Shown one piece after another: positions 11,551-13,503 of a DNA stretch of 13,503 bases; position 1 is the stretch's first letter; every line of letters starts with the position of its first letter. A program made the translations under genes and the position numbers. The DNA is from Methanobacterium sp. (lineage in GTDB: Archaea; Methanobacteriota; Methanobacteria; Methanobacteriales; Methanobacteriaceae), in NCBI GenBank assembly GCA_030539815.1, contig JAUNXM010000048.1:1-13503 (forward strand), written 5' to 3'. Under the pieces are notes generated by a model. It had not been told where the DNA came from. It saw nothing but the letters and a program-made list of their open reading frames with translations, and did no database searches.

Positions 11551-11575
11551 AATGTCCATTGAAAATAATGTCCAT
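11551..11575. repeat. Direct repeat AATGTCCAT upstream of guaAB
   Basis: AATGTCCAT occurs at 11551-11559 and 11567-11575, period 16. It lies about 45-65 bases upstream of a TATA-like sequence, where activators or repressors often bind. Nine bases twice in AT-rich sequence may be chance. Confidence 0.4.
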
Positions 11576-11616
11576 AAAAAAGTACTAATCAAAGGGAATT
11601 ATTAATTAATTTAGAA

Positions 11617-11624
11617 GATATAAA
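11617..11624 (+). promoter_or_regulatory. Candidate guaAB promoter
   Basis: GATATAAA, preceded by purine-rich TTAGAA as a possible BRE, would start transcription near 11648 and give a leader of about 45 bases. It would let guaAB be expressed apart from guaAA. Confidence 0.45.
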
Positions 11625-11691
11625 CTGAGAATGTTGCTCTTAAATAACTGATTAAAAGAAAAATGTAAAGATTATAGTATAAGTGGTAAAA

Positions 11692-12618
11692 ATGTTAGAT
11701 CCGTCTTCTTTTATTAAAGAATCCATAGATGAAATAAAAAAAACTATCGGGGACAAAAAGGCAATAATAGCATTATCCGGTGGTGTTGACAGCTCAGTGG
11801 CATCAGTTCTGGTTTCAAATGCCATTGGAGAAAATTTAACCGCAGTATTTGTGGACCATGGTCTCCTTCGTGAAGGGGAAGCTGATTATGTTCAAAAAAC
11901 TTTTCATGATCGGCTTAACTTAAAGTACATCAATGCCCAGGAAGAGTTCCTGAGCAGGTTGGAAGGGGTGGAAGACCCTGAAGAGAAAAGGAAAATTATC
12001 GGAGAGGTTTTCATCCGGGTTTTTGAAAGGGAAGCTGAGAAGGTAGATGCCAAGTTTCTGGTGCAGGGTACCATTGCTCCCGACTGGATCGAAAGCCACG
12101 GAGACATCAAATCCCATCATAATGTTGCTTTACCCCACGGAATGGTACTGGAAGTTGTTGAGCCTATAAGGGAGCTTTACAAGGACGAAGTAAGAATTAT
12201 AGGTGCTGAAATGGGTTTGCCTGAAGAAATGGTGAATCGTCAACCGTACCCTGGCCCGGGTCTAGCTGTGCGCATAGCAGGCAAGATAACCCCTAAGAAA
12301 ATAAAAATATGCCGTAAAGCAAACGCCATTGTGGAGGAAGAAGTCCAGAAGGAAGGTCTGGATAAGACATTGTGGCAGTACTTCGCCGTCCTCACCAATA
12401 CCAAAGTTACAGGAGTGAAGGGAGATATTAGAGACTATGGATATTTGGTAGTCCTGAGAATGGTTGAATCCTTGGATGCCATGACTGCTGATGTTCCTGA
12501 ACTTCCCTGGGAAATGGTGAAAACAATGTCCCGGAGAATAACTGCTGAAATCCCGGAAGTAACCCATGTGTCTCTTTCAGTGAGTGATAAACCTCCTAGT
12601 ACCATTGAACTTGCCTAA
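11692..12618 (+). CDS. guaAB: GMP synthase, ATP-pyrophosphatase subunit B
   Basis: Adenylates XMP and aminates it to GMP using ammonia from GuaAA. Seen in 308 residues: the PP-loop SGGVDSS at 29-35, VDHGLLR near 54-60, [11 protein letters not shown] at 125-135, [11 protein letters not shown] at 158-168, [13 protein letters not shown] at 183-195, and the C-terminal dimerisation domain ending KPPSTIELA. The ATG at 11692 is preferred over the in-frame GTG at 11683 because MLDPSSFI aligns with the usual archaeal start and gives the standard length. No strong Shine-Dalgarno site is visible (only GTGGT). Complete, with no missing key residue. Confidence 0.95.
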   Translation: MLDPSSFIKESIDEIKKTIGDKKAIIALSGGVDSSVASVLVSNAIGENLTAVFVDHGLLREGEADYVQKTFHDRLNLKYINAQEEFLSRLEGVEDPEEKRKIIGEVFIRVFEREAEKVDAKFLVQGTIAPDWIESHGDIKSHHNVALPHGMVLEVVEPIRELYKDEVRIIGAEMGLPEEMVNRQPYPGPGLAVRIAGKITPKKIKICRKANAIVEEEVQKEGLDKTLWQYFAVLTNTKVTGVKGDIRDYGYLVVLRMVESLDAMTADVPELPWEMVKTMSRRITAEIPEVTHVSLSVSDKPPSTIELA

Positions 12619-12651
12619 GTTTTAAAACTGGAATTAGACAATAATTCCCTA

Positions 12652-12675
12652 TTTTTTGTTAATCCTTTTTTCAAT
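12652..12675 (+). terminator. T-tract terminator after guaAB
   Basis: Two T6 runs (12652-12657 and 12668-12673) begin about 35 bases after the guaAB stop, and another T5 follows near 12682. This fits archaeal multi-tract termination. Confidence 0.5.
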
Positions 12676-12733
12676 GTTCTTTTTAGATATATTTTTATTT
12701 AAAAAAGGACTTTTCAATCCCCAACCCACTGAA

Positions 12734-12769
12734 AATTGTGATATAAGGATTTCCCGGAAATTCACAGTT
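12734..12769 (+). promoter_or_regulatory. Bulged inverted repeat in the guaAB/GTPase-like spacer
   Basis: ATTTCC (12749-12754) and GGAAAT (12756-12761) are perfect arms around a single C. Outside them AATTGTGA (12734-12741) pairs with TCACAGTT (12762-12769), one G-T included, leaving a 7-base bulge TATAAGG on one side only. The 300-base spacer from 12619 otherwise shows T-tracts near its start and a TATA-like box near its end. As DNA it could be a dyad operator; as RNA, a bulged stem. Confidence 0.4.
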
Positions 12770-12853
12770 AGTTCTGAAGAAATTTTAATAAAAATATCAT
12801 TTCAATATACGTATTGTGATTTATTTAGGGAATTTTTAAAATGTTTGAATAAG

Positions 12854-12860
12854 TTTATAA
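12854..12860 (+). promoter_or_regulatory. Candidate promoter of the GTPase-like gene
   Basis: TTTATAA would start transcription near 12883. The leader would then begin with a small hairpin, CGGAA (12884-12888) with TTCCG (12895-12899), just before the ribosome-binding GGTGAT. Confidence 0.4.
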
Positions 12861-12920
12861 GGTAAAAGATCCAAACCTTTAATCGGAAGAAGGATTCCGT
12901 ATTCCTATAAGGTGATTGAT

Positions 12921-13391
12921 TTGGAAACCAAAAAAATTTTAGTAATAGGAGAGTCAGATTCAGGTAAAAGGACCGCCCTAAAGCATGTATGCAATAGTCT
13001 CGTTGAAACTGAAGCAGCAAGCTATGGAAAAACCATTATTAACCATGAAAAACTTCAAATATTCAGCCCATCATCTGCAGAGAGATTCAAGTTCATGAAA
13101 GATATATTATCAAAAAACATGGACGGGGCAATCATAGTCATTGACAACACCCAAGGTATTACCCCTAACTGTCAAGAAATGATGAACTTTGTGGAAGAAA
13201 AAGGTGTTCCTTACGTTATATTCGCTAATAAACAAGATTTAAACAATAATACCCTTAATAATCAGTACTTAGACGTTGTAATAATCCCTACCGAGGCAAT
13301 TTCAGGTAAGGGTATTTCAGAAGGCATGAACACATTATTAGAGTTGATGAAACCAAAAAACACCAGGAAAATCAAAGCAATTAGCTGTTGA
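12921..13391 (+). CDS. Small Ras-like GTPase-family protein with altered G motifs (COG2229-like)
   Basis: Resembles the short archaeal/bacterial GTPases of the COG2229 (SRP-receptor-beta/MglA-like) type. Numbering from the TTG start, seen in 156 residues: beta-1 KKILVIG then ESDSGKRT (P-loop; the Ser/Thr after the Lys is Arg17), TEAASYGKTII at 30-40 (G2 region, Thr kept), SPSSAERFKFM at 49-59 where relatives have a G(Q)ERF switch II, DGAIIVIDNTQG at 68-79, and an intact NKQD at 103-106. I prefer TTG at 12921: GGTGAT (12911-12916) is then 4 bases upstream. The alternative GTG at 12912 lies inside that site. It may bind nucleotide without normal hydrolysis. No partner gene is visible in the window. 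Confidence 0.7.
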   Translation: METKKILVIGESDSGKRTALKHVCNSLVETEAASYGKTIINHEKLQIFSPSSAERFKFMKDILSKNMDGAIIVIDNTQGITPNCQEMMNFVEEKGVPYVIFANKQDLNNNTLNNQYLDVVIIPTEAISGKGISEGMNTLLELMKPKNTRKIKAISC

Positions 13392-13402
13392 TATTTTAAT
13401 CC

Positions 13403-13419
13403 TTTTTTAAATTATTTTT
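13403..13419 (+). terminator. T-tract terminator after the GTPase-like gene
   Basis: T6 (13403-13408) and T5 (13415-13419) lie 12-28 bases after the stop. From here to the window end I see only AT-rich sequence and no start of a further gene. Confidence 0.45.
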
Positions 13420-13503
13420 CATATTTATTTATAAAAATTGTTAGAAATCCTTCTAAAATAAATTTTATCCCCTAATCACCGGTTACAAATTCAATTTAAA
13501 TAA

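Noticed and set aside
12656..12865. Plus-strand 69-codon frame between guaAB and the GTPase-like gene
   Set aside because: It starts with TTG, has no ribosome-binding site, is AT-driven in composition (Phe, Ile, Lys) and spans T-tracts and an inverted repeat.

Overview
The window looks like a chromosomal segment of a hydrogenotrophic methanogenic archaeon of the order Methanobacteriales, most likely a mesophilic Methanobacterium-like species. The evidence is the gene content: a coenzyme F430 synthase, pyruvoyl-dependent arginine decarboxylase, the translation factor aIF5A, a two-gene split GMP synthase, and the archaeal families UPF0282, DUF447 and DUF2124. Promoters look archaeal (TATA boxes in AT-rich spacers), Shine-Dalgarno sites are of the GGAGG or GGTGAT type, and genes tend to end in T-tracts. 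I see no mobile element, CRISPR array, tRNA, rRNA or sign of recent transfer.

Layout. Positions 1-2773 (minus strand) form a tight operon suhB-nadK-cfbE: an inositol-monophosphatase/FBPase-type phosphatase, NAD kinase, and coenzyme F430 synthase, which runs off the left edge. Both junctions are one-base TAATG overlaps. A perfect 19-bp direct repeat lies just upstream. Positions 2938-6377 carry arginine, polyamine and hypusine functions: pdaD (minus) diverges from the aIF5A gene (plus), followed by agmatinase and, from its own promoter, a TIGR00300-type ornithine cyclodeaminase. Arginine would go to agmatine and then putrescine, the precursor pool for the deoxyhypusine modification of aIF5A, while ornithine would be drained to proline. 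Positions 6496-9055 hold adenine deaminase and a UPF0282 metallo-beta-lactamase-fold protein (plus). Positions 9191-10642 hold three minus-strand genes: a DUF447 flavin-binding-type protein, a DUF2124 protein and a small two-helix membrane protein. Positions 10881-12618 hold guaAA and guaAB, the glutaminase and ATP-pyrophosphatase subunits of GMP synthase, as separate units with a hairpin between them. Positions 12921-13391 encode a small GTPase-like protein whose nucleotide-binding motifs are eroded.

Most of the window is housekeeping metabolism. The parts most worth a second look are regulatory or small-scale: the 19-bp repeat before suhB, a perfect stem-loop over the aIF5A stop codon, competing hairpins in the ornithine cyclodeaminase leader, a Ser/Gln-rich insert in CfbE, a bulged inverted repeat before the GTPase-like gene, and the GTPase-like gene's atypical P-loop. 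I found no convincing new multi-gene defence or mobile system.
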